The notes: generated by a model from the letters alone, not told the origin. Positions 9,462-18,052 are shown, counted from the stretch's first letter. The stretch is 64,000 nt of DNA from Thiothrix sp. (GCA_008015155.1 SSFA01000017.1:186001-250000); one strand, 5' to 3'. Numbers and translations: made by a program.

Positions 9462-10842
9462 GTCGGCTCCTTGATTTAGGGGCTGGGGTGCGTCCATCCA
9501 AAACCGTTTCCAGCACTTGGCGCATCGGGCTTAGCAGCTTGTGTTGAATCATAAAATTCCACATCGGCTCGGCTTTTTTCCAACCCGCGCTATAGGCAAA
9601 ATGGCGGAGGTGTTGATTGAAAGCAGCATGGTTTTGACTAGCTTTGGCGATATTCGCCCAGCTATAAAATGCTTTATAAGCCCAGTCATAACCTGCTTTG
9701 AGTTGCTGAGCGCTCATACCTTTAGGCTGAAATACCACATGGCGCGTGTCGTATATATCCCAATCTTGCGTAGTAAGTCGGCCTTGCGCTTGCATCTGTT
9801 TGTAATATTCAGTACCCGGATAAGGGGTAGCGATATGGAAAGTCGCGGTGGTCAAGCCTTGCGACACCGCCCAATCCACTGTACGCGCGAATACATCGGG
9901 CGTATCGCCATCCAAACCAAACACAAAGCTACCATTGATCTTTATGCCAAGGCTATCCAAACGCTGAATCGCCGCCACATAATCACGCCCCAGATTTTGC
10001 GACTTATTGGAAAAACTTAAACTGTCTTTCCCCAAGGATTCAAAACCAATAAAAATACTACGCAGACCTGCTTCAGCCGCTTGCTCAATCAGATTGCCTT
10101 TAAGAATCGCATTCACGGTGGATGCGCCTTGAAACAAGCGCCCCATGCCACGCATTCCGCTAAATAATTGGCTGGCAAAACGCGGGTCACCTAATAAATG
10201 ATCATCCAGAAAATACAAATGCTTGCCGGGTAAGCGCTCAATTTCCGCCAAAGCCGCATCGACTTTTTGGGTATAAAACGAGCGCCCGTGCTCAAAGAAG
10301 GCATCCTTATAACAAAAGCTGCAGTGATAAGGGCAGCCACGACTCACCACAATCGAGTTGGGTACTAAATAGTGTTGGCGCTTAATCAGATCGCGTCGAA
10401 TTGGTGGCAAAGTTGCCAAGGTGCGTAAGGTGGATTGATAGCGCTTTTTCGGTTCGCGCTTACGAAAATCCACCAGAAATTGCGGAAAGGTATCTTCGCC
10501 TGGGCCAAGAAAGATGGAGTCGGCATGTTGTGCTGCTTCATCTGGTAAGGAAGTTACATGCAGGCCACCCAAACACACATAACAGCCTTTGGCACGATAC
10601 TGATCGGCGATTTGATAAGCGCGTTTAGCGCTGGTGATGTAGACCTGAATAATCACCAAATCAGGACGGTCGTCGGTATGTAAGGTTTCCACATGCTGAT
10701 CGACCAATTCAATCTGGTCATGAGGGTCTAAATACGCGGCTAAGGTGGCTAAACCTAAAGGTGGGAATAATGAGTATTTAATTGGTCGCCAATCGGGAGA
10801 ACCCGCTTCTTGTAAGGAAGGCAGAATGAGTTTGACGTGCAT
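9439..10842 (-). CDS. B12-binding domain-containing radical SAM protein
   Basis: N-terminal cobalamin-binding fold (PPLGLATLAAYL...LGGLHVTSLPDEA) plus RGCPYHCSFCY CxxxCxxC motif. Confidence 0.88.
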   Translation of the reverse strand: MHVKLILPSLQEAGSPDWRPIKYSLFPPLGLATLAAYLDPHDQIELVDQHVETLHTDDRPDLVIIQVYITSAKRAYQIADQYRAKGCYVCLGGLHVTSLPDEAAQHADSIFLGPGEDTFPQFLVDFRKREPKKRYQSTLRTLATLPPIRRDLIKRQHYLVPNSIVVSRGCPYHCSFCYKDAFFEHGRSFYTQKVDAALAEIERLPGKHLYFLDDHLLGDPRFASQLFSGMRGMGRLFQGASTVNAILKGNLIEQAAEAGLRSIFIGFESLGKDSLSFSNKSQNLGRDYVAAIQRLDSLGIKINGSFVFGLDGDTPDVFARTVDWAVSQGLTTATFHIATPYPGTEYYKQMQAQGRLTTQDWDIYDTRHVVFQPKGMSAQQLKAGYDWAYKAFYSWANIAKASQNHAAFNQHLRHFAYSAGWKKAEPMWNFMIQHKLLSPMRQVLETVLDGRTPAPKSRSRHALEKVL

Positions 10843-10995
10843 AGTAGGTGCTCCGTGTGGTTAGGCTATCAAGTTTGAGCTGGTATTTTGGAGGCGTGGT
10901 GCAGAAGGTTTGGAGTTGTGGTGAGGATTTTGTGGAGTAACTAAAAGGCAGCCTAGTCAGCCTAATAAAAACTTAAACACTGCTATTGTTAAATT

Positions 10996-11013
10996 TAGTA
11001 AACTAGTTTACTA
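10996..11013. promoter_or_regulatory. Candidate MarR operator, perfect 18-bp palindrome
   Basis: TAGTAAACTAGTTTACTA, perfectly self-complementary, 30 bp upstream of the SRPBCC-MarR operon start. Confidence 0.55.
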
Positions 11014-11043
11014 TTTGTTTTTAACGATGCCTTGGAGCTTTTT

Positions 11044-11463
11044 ATGTGGACACAAACTTACAGTACAACAGTAGATGGATTGAGTGCAGAGCAGGTTTGG
11101 AAAGTATGGACGGATGTGAATCAATGGCATACTTGGCAAGATGATATTGAGTTGGCTGAGTTGCAGGGGGAGTTTAAAGCGGGTAATCACTTTCGTTTTA
11201 GACCTAAAGGCGGCCCTACGATTAATATTGAGCTGACTGAAGTGAAGCCTACGAGTGTTTTCGTTGATTTGACGCGCTTTTTCCTTGCGAAAATGTATGA
11301 TTCTCATGAATTGATTCAGCGCGGTGAACAACTAGAAATTAAAACTACTATTAGGCTGGAAGGGCCATTAGCCTTGGTGTGGCGCAAATTAGTGGTTCAG
11401 GATATTGTGCAAGGATTGCCAGCGCAAACGGAGAAATTAATTGCCCAAGCCAGAGCTGCCTAA
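11044..11463 (+). CDS. SRPBCC family protein (polyketide cyclase/START-like)
   Basis: MWTQTYSTTVDGLSAEQVWKVWTDVNQWHTWQDDIELAEL...; track ORF opens at 11032, ATG at 11044 follows TTGGAG. Confidence 0.75.
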   Translation: MWTQTYSTTVDGLSAEQVWKVWTDVNQWHTWQDDIELAELQGEFKAGNHFRFRPKGGPTINIELTEVKPTSVFVDLTRFFLAKMYDSHELIQRGEQLEIKTTIRLEGPLALVWRKLVVQDIVQGLPAQTEKLIAQARAA

Positions 11464-11923
11464 GGCGGTTTTTAAATATGAGCAGGCCGATGATAGCGCG
11501 GGGTTTCTATTATGGAAAATCACCGCGTTATGGCAAGCTCAGCTCCAGAAAGTGTTAAGTGAGTTTGGCATCACCCAAACTCAATATGCCATTCTGGCTT
11601 CGCTTGCTTGGTTTGCGCAACATCAGGAAGCGCCTACCCAAGCGCATTTAGTTGACCATACTAAAATCGACAAAATGACCTTGTCTAAGGCGATTCGCAA
11701 ATTGGAAGAAGTGGGCTTAGTGACTCGTGAAGATTCAGCGCAAGATAGCCGTGCCTTTAATATTTGCTTTACAGAGCAGGGTAGTCAAGTGATTCAACAA
11801 GCGGTGGTAGCCATTGAGACTGCAGATGAAGCATTTTTTGCTTGCTTATCTGAGCCGCAATTACAAGCTTATAAGTCCTTAATGGCAACTATTATCGCTA
11901 GCCAGAGCCAGACGAAGCCCTAA
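11441..11923 (+). CDS. MarR family transcriptional regulator
   Basis: winged-HTH: AHLVDHTKIDKMTLSKAIRKLEEVGLVTREDSAQDSRAFNICFTEQG; overlaps upstream gene. Confidence 0.85.
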   Translation: MPKPELPKAVFKYEQADDSAGFLLWKITALWQAQLQKVLSEFGITQTQYAILASLAWFAQHQEAPTQAHLVDHTKIDKMTLSKAIRKLEEVGLVTREDSAQDSRAFNICFTEQGSQVIQQAVVAIETADEAFFACLSEPQLQAYKSLMATIIASQSQTKP

Positions 11924-11948
11924 GAGCTAGAGCTTCGTAACGATCTAT

Positions 11949-12320
11949 TTAAACCCAACGTCTTACCGCATCCGCTAAGTCATGCGCATTGGTATTAAAG
12001 CAGATAGCAGCTTGTGGGGCAGCTTGGTGCACGACATTAACCAGCTTCTCAAACAATAAAAAATGATCAGGGTCGGTGCGCACGCCTGCTCCGATGCTTA
12101 CGCAATCCGGCTTAGTTGCTAAGGCTTGAGCCGTATCCGCTTGTGCCGAAGCTTCGCTGTGGATATAGCAAAGCTCTGCGTCATAACCCAAGGCTTTCAA
12201 GCGATCCCGATCAGCTTCTAACACTGCATATAATTTGGCTGGAGTTAAGTCAGGCCATTTGGAATAGTCCAAGGCATCAGGATGCCAGCCAATCATAATC
12301 ACTTTTTTTGGGGTACTCAT
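11949..12320 (-). CDS. Conserved hypothetical protein
   Basis: 123 aa ORF MSTPKKVIMIGWHPDALDYSKWPDL..., RBS-like GGAAAC upstream, divergent to a MarR gene. Confidence 0.6.
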   Translation of the reverse strand: MSTPKKVIMIGWHPDALDYSKWPDLTPAKLYAVLEADRDRLKALGYDAELCYIHSEASAQADTAQALATKPDCVSIGAGVRTDPDHFLLFEKLVNVVHQAAPQAAICFNTNAHDLADAVRRWV

Positions 12321-12424
12321 TGATAGTTTCCTTGATTCTAAATCGTGGTGACTTGCCCTAGCACTAGGACAAAGTAGTCATAAGCATAGCGGAATGGCTA
12401 AATTGTTGCAAATGCTATAATTGC

Positions 12425-12443
12425 TTATGCAAAAATTGCATAA
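12425..12443. promoter_or_regulatory. Candidate MarR operator: TTATGCAA-AAA-TTGCATAA, just downstream of a TATAAT
   Basis: Perfect 8-bp inverted repeat with 3-bp spacer; TATAAT at 12416-12421 places a likely TSS inside it. Confidence 0.5.
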
Positions 12444-12471
12444 ATCTGCAGGCTCACTGATAATCAAAATC

Positions 12472-12924
12472 ATGAATAAAATCAGTGATCAGGATGAGCA
12501 AACCACGGCAGTACGCACTAACAGTTTAGGTTGGTGGGTCAATGCGGCGGCTGTGCAAGTCAATCGTTTAATGAAACAGGCCTTAGAAAATTTAGGCTTA
12601 ACCCAAGGCCAATTTGCGATTCTGATGACCCTGTTGGAGAACGATGATATTCCGCAAACGGCTATCGCTAAGCGTGTGGATATGCCGGACTATGCCATCA
12701 CACGTAATCTAGATGTATTAGAAGCCAAAGGTTTATTGGCACGGCATAATGATTTGCAATCACGACGTAGTTTTCGCATTCGCTTAACTGAGGCAGGCCG
12801 AGCTTTACAGCCCAGCTTTTTCGCGATTGTCGAGCAAGTTAACAGCGCGTTTATGCAGCCGTTAACGCCTGCTGAAGGCGATCAACTCAAAGGCCTATTG
12901 ATGAAATTGCTGAAAAATACCTAA
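12472..12924 (+). CDS. MarR family transcriptional regulator
   Basis: QTAIAKRVDMPDYAITRNLDVLEAKGLLARHNDLQSRRSFRIRLTEAGR; ORF track start 12421 lies in the promoter/operator, so ATG 12472 preferred. Confidence 0.82.
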   Translation: MNKISDQDEQTTAVRTNSLGWWVNAAAVQVNRLMKQALENLGLTQGQFAILMTLLENDDIPQTAIAKRVDMPDYAITRNLDVLEAKGLLARHNDLQSRRSFRIRLTEAGRALQPSFFAIVEQVNSAFMQPLTPAEGDQLKGLLMKLLKNT

Positions 12925-13057
12925 ACCTAAATAGCAAATACATGGAAATCTTCAGGAGATTTCATGCAGGCGCATGCTGCTTACTAAGCAAGTGATATAC
13001 TAAAAAGCGCGAGTTAACTGTGCCCTGATGATTTTTTCTATGCTGCGAGCTACTGCT

Positions 13058-13381
13058 ATGTCTGAAAATAACTATCCTATCGGTTTAAGTATCCTATTTT
13101 GGCTCTTATGGTTAGTCGGTTTATTGGTGTTGCTGCTATTTGGATTTTTTACGCTAGCGACTTCCACCGATCCTAATGTTATCGCTGCTTGGAATGGCCT
13201 AGTTGTTTTAGCAGAAGGTTTTTTGCTCATCAAAACAGTGATCCATTTCGTGCGTAAGGATATAGCCATGTCAAGCTTGCTCTTATGGGTCGCAGTAGCT
13301 GCGGTAGCCGTGCCTTTTATTGCGTTTGGGGGCTGTTTTATTTTTGAAAGTATGAGTTACGGGCCCCGCTTCGGTGTTTAA
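13058..13381 (+). CDS. Small membrane protein (multi-TM), first gene of Lgt-like/radical-SAM unit
   Basis: MSENNYPIGLSILFWLLWLVGLLVLLLFGFF..., hydrophobic segments; 6 nt before next gene. Confidence 0.65.
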   Translation: MSENNYPIGLSILFWLLWLVGLLVLLLFGFFTLATSTDPNVIAAWNGLVVLAEGFLLIKTVIHFVRKDIAMSSLLLWVAVAAVAVPFIAFGGCFIFESMSYGPRFGV

Positions 13382-13387
13382 ATCGCC

Positions 13388-14110
13388 ATGCTGATTCATC
13401 TCTTGTTTGATGTGCTAGCCTTAGTCTGTGGCTTAGTAATGAGCCTTTGGTTTCGGCGGAAATATGCTTTAGCTCGCCCTGCTGGAGTTACGCAAGACTC
13501 ACAGCATCATTATTATCTACTAGTGCTGTTATTCGGTTTAGTGGGCGGTAGTCTCTTATTCGGCACGCTCAATCTGCATCTTGCGGGGCAAACCGGTGTC
13601 GCAAAAAGTATGTTGGGTGGTGTGTTTGGCGCGATTGCTGCGGCCGAAATCTTTAAATATTTTGCAGGGATTCGCCAGTCTACAGGTTTATATTTCGTCC
13701 CCGGTTTAATCGTGCTGATTGCGGTCGGGCGTATTGGCTGCTTTTTAGCGGGCTTGCCCGATTTTACTTATGGCATTGCTACTGATTTACCCTGGGGTGT
13801 GGATTTCGGTGATGGGATTCAGCGTCATCCTGTACAGCTTTACGAAACCTTCGCGATGTTAGGTTTTTTAGGGGTACTGCTCATCAGCTATCCGCGCCAT
13901 GCTCAGTTTTGGCAGCAGGAAGGCTTTTATGTATTCGTTTTAGTTTATGCTGGGCAGCGTTTTGTCTGGGAGTTTCTAAAACCGTATAGCACCTTAGTCT
14001 TTGGTTTAAATCTGTTTCAGTTGGTGTGTGTGCTTATGATCGGCTATGCTGTTTTCATGCTGATAAAAACAAGGAAAAATCATGTCCGATTTAACACCAC
14101 CTCCCATTAA
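13388..14110 (+). CDS. Prolipoprotein diacylglyceryl transferase (Lgt)-like membrane protein, divergent
   Basis: LIAVGRIGCFLAGLPDFTYGIATDLPWGVDFGDGIQRHPVQLYE resembles the Lgt GRxGNFxNxE signature and HPxQLYE motif, but N is replaced by C and the E/G positions differ. Confidence 0.75.
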   Translation: MLIHLLFDVLALVCGLVMSLWFRRKYALARPAGVTQDSQHHYYLLVLLFGLVGGSLLFGTLNLHLAGQTGVAKSMLGGVFGAIAAAEIFKYFAGIRQSTGLYFVPGLIVLIAVGRIGCFLAGLPDFTYGIATDLPWGVDFGDGIQRHPVQLYETFAMLGFLGVLLISYPRHAQFWQQEGFYVFVLVYAGQRFVWEFLKPYSTLVFGLNLFQLVCVLMIGYAVFMLIKTRKNHVRFNTTSH

Positions 14111-14414
14111 TACGCCGCCAGCACGACGTAGCTCAAATGAGAAAATCCTCTTTTGGATACTCTGGGGTATTTTTGCACTCCCTCTATTAATCGGTTTGCT
14201 GATGACTCTCGGCAGCATGGGCGGCATTCTATTGATCCCGTGTTTGATTCAGCTGGCTATTTTGGTCGTTTCCATTCTCTGGTTGCGCTCCCCTGATAAA
14301 CCGTTTTCTAAAGTGATGTGGTTGTTAGTGGGTGGTAGTGTCTTATTATATTTTATTTTGTTAGGCAGCTGTGTAGTGATGCTAATGGGTTTATCAGGAG
14401 CAAATTTCCATTGA
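14082..14414 (+). CDS. Small membrane protein (multi-TM)
   Basis: 110 aa, Pro-rich N-terminus then TM segments; overlaps Lgt-like gene and the radical SAM gene. Confidence 0.65.
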   Translation: MSDLTPPPINTPPARRSSNEKILFWILWGIFALPLLIGLLMTLGSMGGILLIPCLIQLAILVVSILWLRSPDKPFSKVMWLLVGGSVLLYFILLGSCVVMLMGLSGANFH

Positions 14415-15787
14415 GTACGAAAGCGCGTCCTTATATTTTCTACGGGCAAACCCAATCACTTTGCGAAGAATGCTTAGCGGTGGTTCCGACCAAAATCATC
14501 TTTCAAAACGATAAGGTTTATTACCAAAAGCGCTGCACCGAACATGGTGTGCAAAAGACCTTAGTATCTACGGATATTGAGTATTTCAAGCGCTGCAAGG
14601 AGTACTTAAAACCGGGGGATATGCCAGAAACCTTTCAGACTAAAATTGAGCGTGGTTGTCCGCATGATTGTGGTTTGTGTCCTGATCACGAGCAACATTC
14701 CTGTTTGGCGCTATTTGAAATTATTGATGAATGTAATATGCACTGTCCGGTGTGTTTTGCCAACTCCGCTCCCGGCAAAGGCAATCCGCGCAGCCTAGAG
14801 CAGATTGAAATCATGCTGCAAACTTTATTAGCCAGCGAACAGCAGCCTGATTTAGTGCAGGTTTCTGGCGGTGAGCCGACCTTGCATCCGCAATTAATGA
14901 CGATTTTGCGTCGCCTCAAAGCCAGCCCGATCCGCCATTTAATGCTGAATACCAATGGGATTCGCATTGCGCGTGATCCGCATTTAGTAGAAGAACTGGC
15001 GACACTTAAGCCAGGCTTTGAAGTGTATTTGCAATTCGATTCGCTCCAAGCAGACGCTTTGCAGAATATTCGTGGTCAGGATATGCGCAATATTCGCCGT
15101 CAAGCTTTGGAGAAATTAGAACAGCATAATATTTCCACCACCTTAGTTTGCGTGGTGCGCAAAGGCGTGAATGATGCTGAGATCGGCGAAATTATTCAAT
15201 TTGCCCAACAGTGGCAATGTGTGCGCGGCATTACTTTTCAGCCGGTGCAAGATGCAGGGCGCAATGAGGATGGCAAGCCGTCCAATCGCATGACTTTAAG
15301 TGAAATTCGCACGCGCATTATTGAAGCCGATAATCCGTTTGGTGATGCCGATATGATTCCGCTACCTTGTCACCCTGAGAATATTTCGATTGGTTATGGG
15401 ATTCGTTTGGATGGGCAGATTATTCCTGTAACAGGTTTATTACCGCGTGAAGAGTTATTAAAGGGCGTGGATAACACGATTACTTTTGAAAAAAGTGCGG
15501 GTCTAAAAGACGCTTTTTTCAAACTGTTTTCACTGGATGCTTGTAGTGAACAAACTACTGAAAAACTTGAAACTTTACTGTGCTGTTTGCCACGGATTCA
15601 AAGCAATGGCGGCCTCACTTACGACAATGTATTCCGTATTGTAATAATGTCTTTCATGGATAAATATGATTTTGACATCGGCTCGATCAAGCGCTCTTGC
15701 ACGCATTTTGTGGAACCCAATGGCAAGATTTATCCGTTTGATACGTGGAATTTGTTTTATAGAAATAAACTTAAAGTAATCAGCTAA
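14411..15787 (+). CDS. Multi-cluster radical SAM protein resembling Tes/MJ0619 tetraether-synthase family
   Basis: CEEC, CTEHG, GCPHDCGLCPDHEQHSC upstream of the radical SAM motif CNMHCPVCFA, VSGGEPTLHP, and C-terminal CC/KRSCTHF cysteines. TTG start overlaps the previous stop (TTGA). Confidence 0.75.
   Translation: MSTKARPYIFYGQTQSLCEECLAVVPTKIIFQNDKVYYQKRCTEHGVQKTLVSTDIEYFKRCKEYLKPGDMPETFQTKIERGCPHDCGLCPDHEQHSCLALFEIIDECNMHCPVCFANSAPGKGNPRSLEQIEIMLQTLLASEQQPDLVQVSGGEPTLHPQLMTILRRLKASPIRHLMLNTNGIRIARDPHLVEELATLKPGFEVYLQFDSLQADALQNIRGQDMRNIRRQALEKLEQHNISTTLVCVVRKGVNDAEIGEIIQFAQQWQCVRGITFQPVQDAGRNEDGKPSNRMTLSEIRTRIIEADNPFGDADMIPLPCHPENISIGYGIRLDGQIIPVTGLLPREELLKGVDNTITFEKSAGLKDAFFKLFSLDACSEQTTEKLETLLCCLPRIQSNGGLTYDNVFRIVIMSFMDKYDFDIGSIKRSCTHFVEPNGKIYPFDTWNLFYRNKLKVIS
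15742..15760 (+). repeat. 19-bp direct repeat, left copy (tacgtggaatttgttttat)
   Basis: Exact match to 17327-17345; encodes (D)TWNLFY at the C-terminus of the radical SAM protein. Confidence 0.85.
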
Positions 15788-15886
15788 TATATCCGCCCTC
15801 TTGTGAGGGTTGGATAGCCGCTGACAATAACTAGGCTAGGGAAAACTTAGGCTTTTAAGCGAAAACAGGTGTACTGCGAGCAACTC

Positions 15887-17068
15887 TTAAATTAACTTTT
15901 TTCGCTCACACCATGCACGCACTTTCGTATAAGGCAATGCTTCAAAATCCGTGCGGCGTTGAGCTTCTACACCACCATAGATCAGCGTTTTATCTAAAGC
16001 CTGTTCGCCTAGAATCTGGCTTACTTTATTTAAATTGCGCATAGCATCACTGGCTATAGTTTGCGCGGCTTTAATTTCCATTAAATGTAGGCCGATGCCG
16101 TTTTCAACCAATAAATCGCCCTCTAAGCCAGAGGAGTCACGATAAAAATGGAGATGTGGTTTTAAGCCTGCATTGTGCAAATTTTTCAGGACTTCTAATA
16201 CCATCAGATTTTCAAACAAGTTGCCGCGTAAAGGATGGGTAGGCAGATGTTCGGTACGTTGTACGCCGATCAACCAAGATGCTAAACCCACATCATAAAA
16301 ATACAATTTCGGCGATTTGATTAGACGTTTGCTGATATTGTTGAACCACGGTGGCAGACGAAAAATAATGTAGGATGCTTCCAATAAACTAAGCCATTCT
16401 TGCACCGTTTGCGCAGAAACACCGACATCATTGGCAAGGCTGCTCGCATTCAACAATTGCCCAACACGTCCCGCGCACAGGCGCACAAATTTCTCAAATA
16501 ATTGAATATTGCGCAATTGTACTAGCTCGCGGAGATCACGTTGCACATAGGTTTCAAAATAATCACCGAGCACAATCGCTGGATCAAGTTGATGTTCGTA
16601 AATGCGTGGATAACCGCCGTTGCGCAGAAACTCGTCCACGTTATAAGTGGCTAGTGTTGGTAAAACTTCGGCAATAGAAAGCGGCAATAACTTTAATAAA
16701 GTAGTGCGCCCCGCTAATGATTGTGCAATGTGCTGACTCAACTCGAACTGATGGCTGCCCGTTAGGATAAAACGCCCCATTTTGGGTTGCTCGTCAACAC
16801 GCACTTGTATCCACGATAAGAGTTCTGGCACGCGCTGAATTTCATCAATGACTACTCCTTCAGCGGCATCAAACTGCGCGAGAAATGCTTGTGGGTCAGA
16901 GCGCGCAAACTCCCGCGTATCAGGCCGCTCTAAATTTGCATAGGGCAATGCTGCAAAAGCGCTACGGCATAAGGTGGTTTTACCAGACTGGCGTGGTCCC
17001 GTTACGGTAAGGACAGGATATTGAGTAGCACGTTTTAAAAGAACGGGAAGTAAGTGTCGTTCAATCAT
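15887..17068 (-). CDS. AAA ATPase with DUF4143 domain
   Basis: VTGPRQSGKTTLCRSAF Walker A, VVIDEIQRVPELLSWIQ Walker B, FILTGSHQFEL, LAGRTTLLKLLPLS, typical AAA_14/DUF4143. Confidence 0.9.
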   Translation of the reverse strand: MIERHLLPVLLKRATQYPVLTVTGPRQSGKTTLCRSAFAALPYANLERPDTREFARSDPQAFLAQFDAAEGVVIDEIQRVPELLSWIQVRVDEQPKMGRFILTGSHQFELSQHIAQSLAGRTTLLKLLPLSIAEVLPTLATYNVDEFLRNGGYPRIYEHQLDPAIVLGDYFETYVQRDLRELVQLRNIQLFEKFVRLCAGRVGQLLNASSLANDVGVSAQTVQEWLSLLEASYIIFRLPPWFNNISKRLIKSPKLYFYDVGLASWLIGVQRTEHLPTHPLRGNLFENLMVLEVLKNLHNAGLKPHLHFYRDSSGLEGDLLVENGIGLHLMEIKAAQTIASDAMRNLNKVSQILGEQALDKTLIYGGVEAQRRTDFEALPYTKVRAWCERKKLI

Positions 17069-17176
17069 AGGCTTTCATGCAAATTGTAAGTAGAACTTTA
17101 TTTTTGCATGAAGTGACAGCCTTAATCCATACCATTAGAGCAATATCAGTTAGTTACTCAATCTATTTCAGAATAA

Positions 17177-17278
17177 TCACCCGTGGGGCAAGACCCAATT
17201 TTTTAACATGCTTAGCAAATTTGCGATCATCAGCGGAATTGTCACTTGACCTTTGCTAACAAAAGAAGTGGTTTCCAT
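17177..17278 (-). pseudogene. Relic of AbrB/MazE-type antitoxin, possibly fused to a PIN-toxin C-terminus
   Basis: GAGGTAAAGCG-ATG then METTSFVSKGQVTIPLMIANLLSMLKNWVLPHG* (SKGQVTIP hallmark); overlapping frame reads SADDRKFAKHVKKLGLAPRVIILK*. Confidence 0.55.
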
Positions 17279-17320
17279 CGCTTTACCTCATTAGTAATAC
17301 CTAGTAAGAATATCTCTGTC

Positions 17321-17375
17321 AGTTACTACGTGGAATTTGTTTTATCGGGAACAGGAGCGCCAAGTTCAAGCTTAA
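17321..17375 (+). pseudogene. Detached C-terminal fragment of a radical SAM gene like 14411..15787
   Basis: Frame reads ...TTWNLFYREQERQVQA* ending 17375; TWNLFY and the underlying 19 nt are identical to the 3' end of 14411..15787. Confidence 0.55.
17327..17345 (+). repeat. 19-bp direct repeat, right copy (tacgtggaatttgttttat)
   Basis: Exact match to 15742-15760. Confidence 0.85.
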
Positions 17376-18052
17376 CGCGTAACCCATCCCCCACACAGCG
17401 GAAATACTTGCCCGACAAAGCAATTGGCAGCCTCACTGCACAGATAAGCTACAAACTCTGCATCTTCTTGGGCTGCCACTAAACGCCCTAAAGGGACTTC
17501 GCGTTTCAGACGTTCTTGGAAGCGTGGGTTGGCTTGTACTTCACTTGGAAAGTAAGTGGGGTTATTCACAAAATTCTGCGCAATCGCATTCACTTGAATA
17601 TGGTGCGGCGCAAGCTCCACACCTAGCGCTTGCACATAGGCTAATTGTGCTCCCCGCGCTGCACTATACGTCGAAGCGCGGCGCATCCCACGTAAGGCTG
17701 AGGCGCTACCCATCACAATAATTTTGCCACGACCGCGTGCGATCATCTGCGGTACTACTGCCTTCACCAATCGCGGTAGCGGTTCGACTAAGGCTGCAAA
17801 AACTTGCTGCCATTCCGCCTCAGTCACTTCAGTAGCGGGGGTGCTAGGCGCCGCAATGGCGAGATTAGCGATGAGAATATCAATCTCACCCGCTGCTTGA
17901 ATTAAGGTGCTCAAGTCTGCTAGGCCGCTTAAAGAATCGGTATTAGCAATGACTTCCGCGCCGTGTTGCGTGAGCGTGGTACAAATAGCAGGCCCCATAA
18001 AATCAGCCGCTTGGGTAACTAAAATACGTTTGCCTTGGAGTGAATGCGACAT
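17372..18052 (-). CDS. SDR family oxidoreductase
   Basis: GKRILVTQAADFMGPAICTTL, IDILIANLAIAAP, YSAARGAQLAYVQALGVELAPHHIQVNAIAQNF; start MSHSLQG at 18052 preferred over track start 18085. Confidence 0.85.
   Translation of the reverse strand: MSHSLQGKRILVTQAADFMGPAICTTLTQHGAEVIANTDSLSGLADLSTLIQAAGEIDILIANLAIAAPSTPATEVTEAEWQQVFAALVEPLPRLVKAVVPQMIARGRGKIIVMGSASALRGMRRASTYSAARGAQLAYVQALGVELAPHHIQVNAIAQNFVNNPTYFPSEVQANPRFQERLKREVPLGRLVAAQEDAEFVAYLCSEAANCFVGQVFPLCGGWVTR

Noticed and set aside
9541-10020. Plus-strand ORF of 159 aa
   Set aside because: Antisense to the B12-radical SAM gene; no protein-family pattern.
17077-17482. Plus-strand ORFs of 60 and 78 aa
   Set aside because: They run over the antitoxin relic and the radical SAM tail in the wrong frames; no independent evidence.
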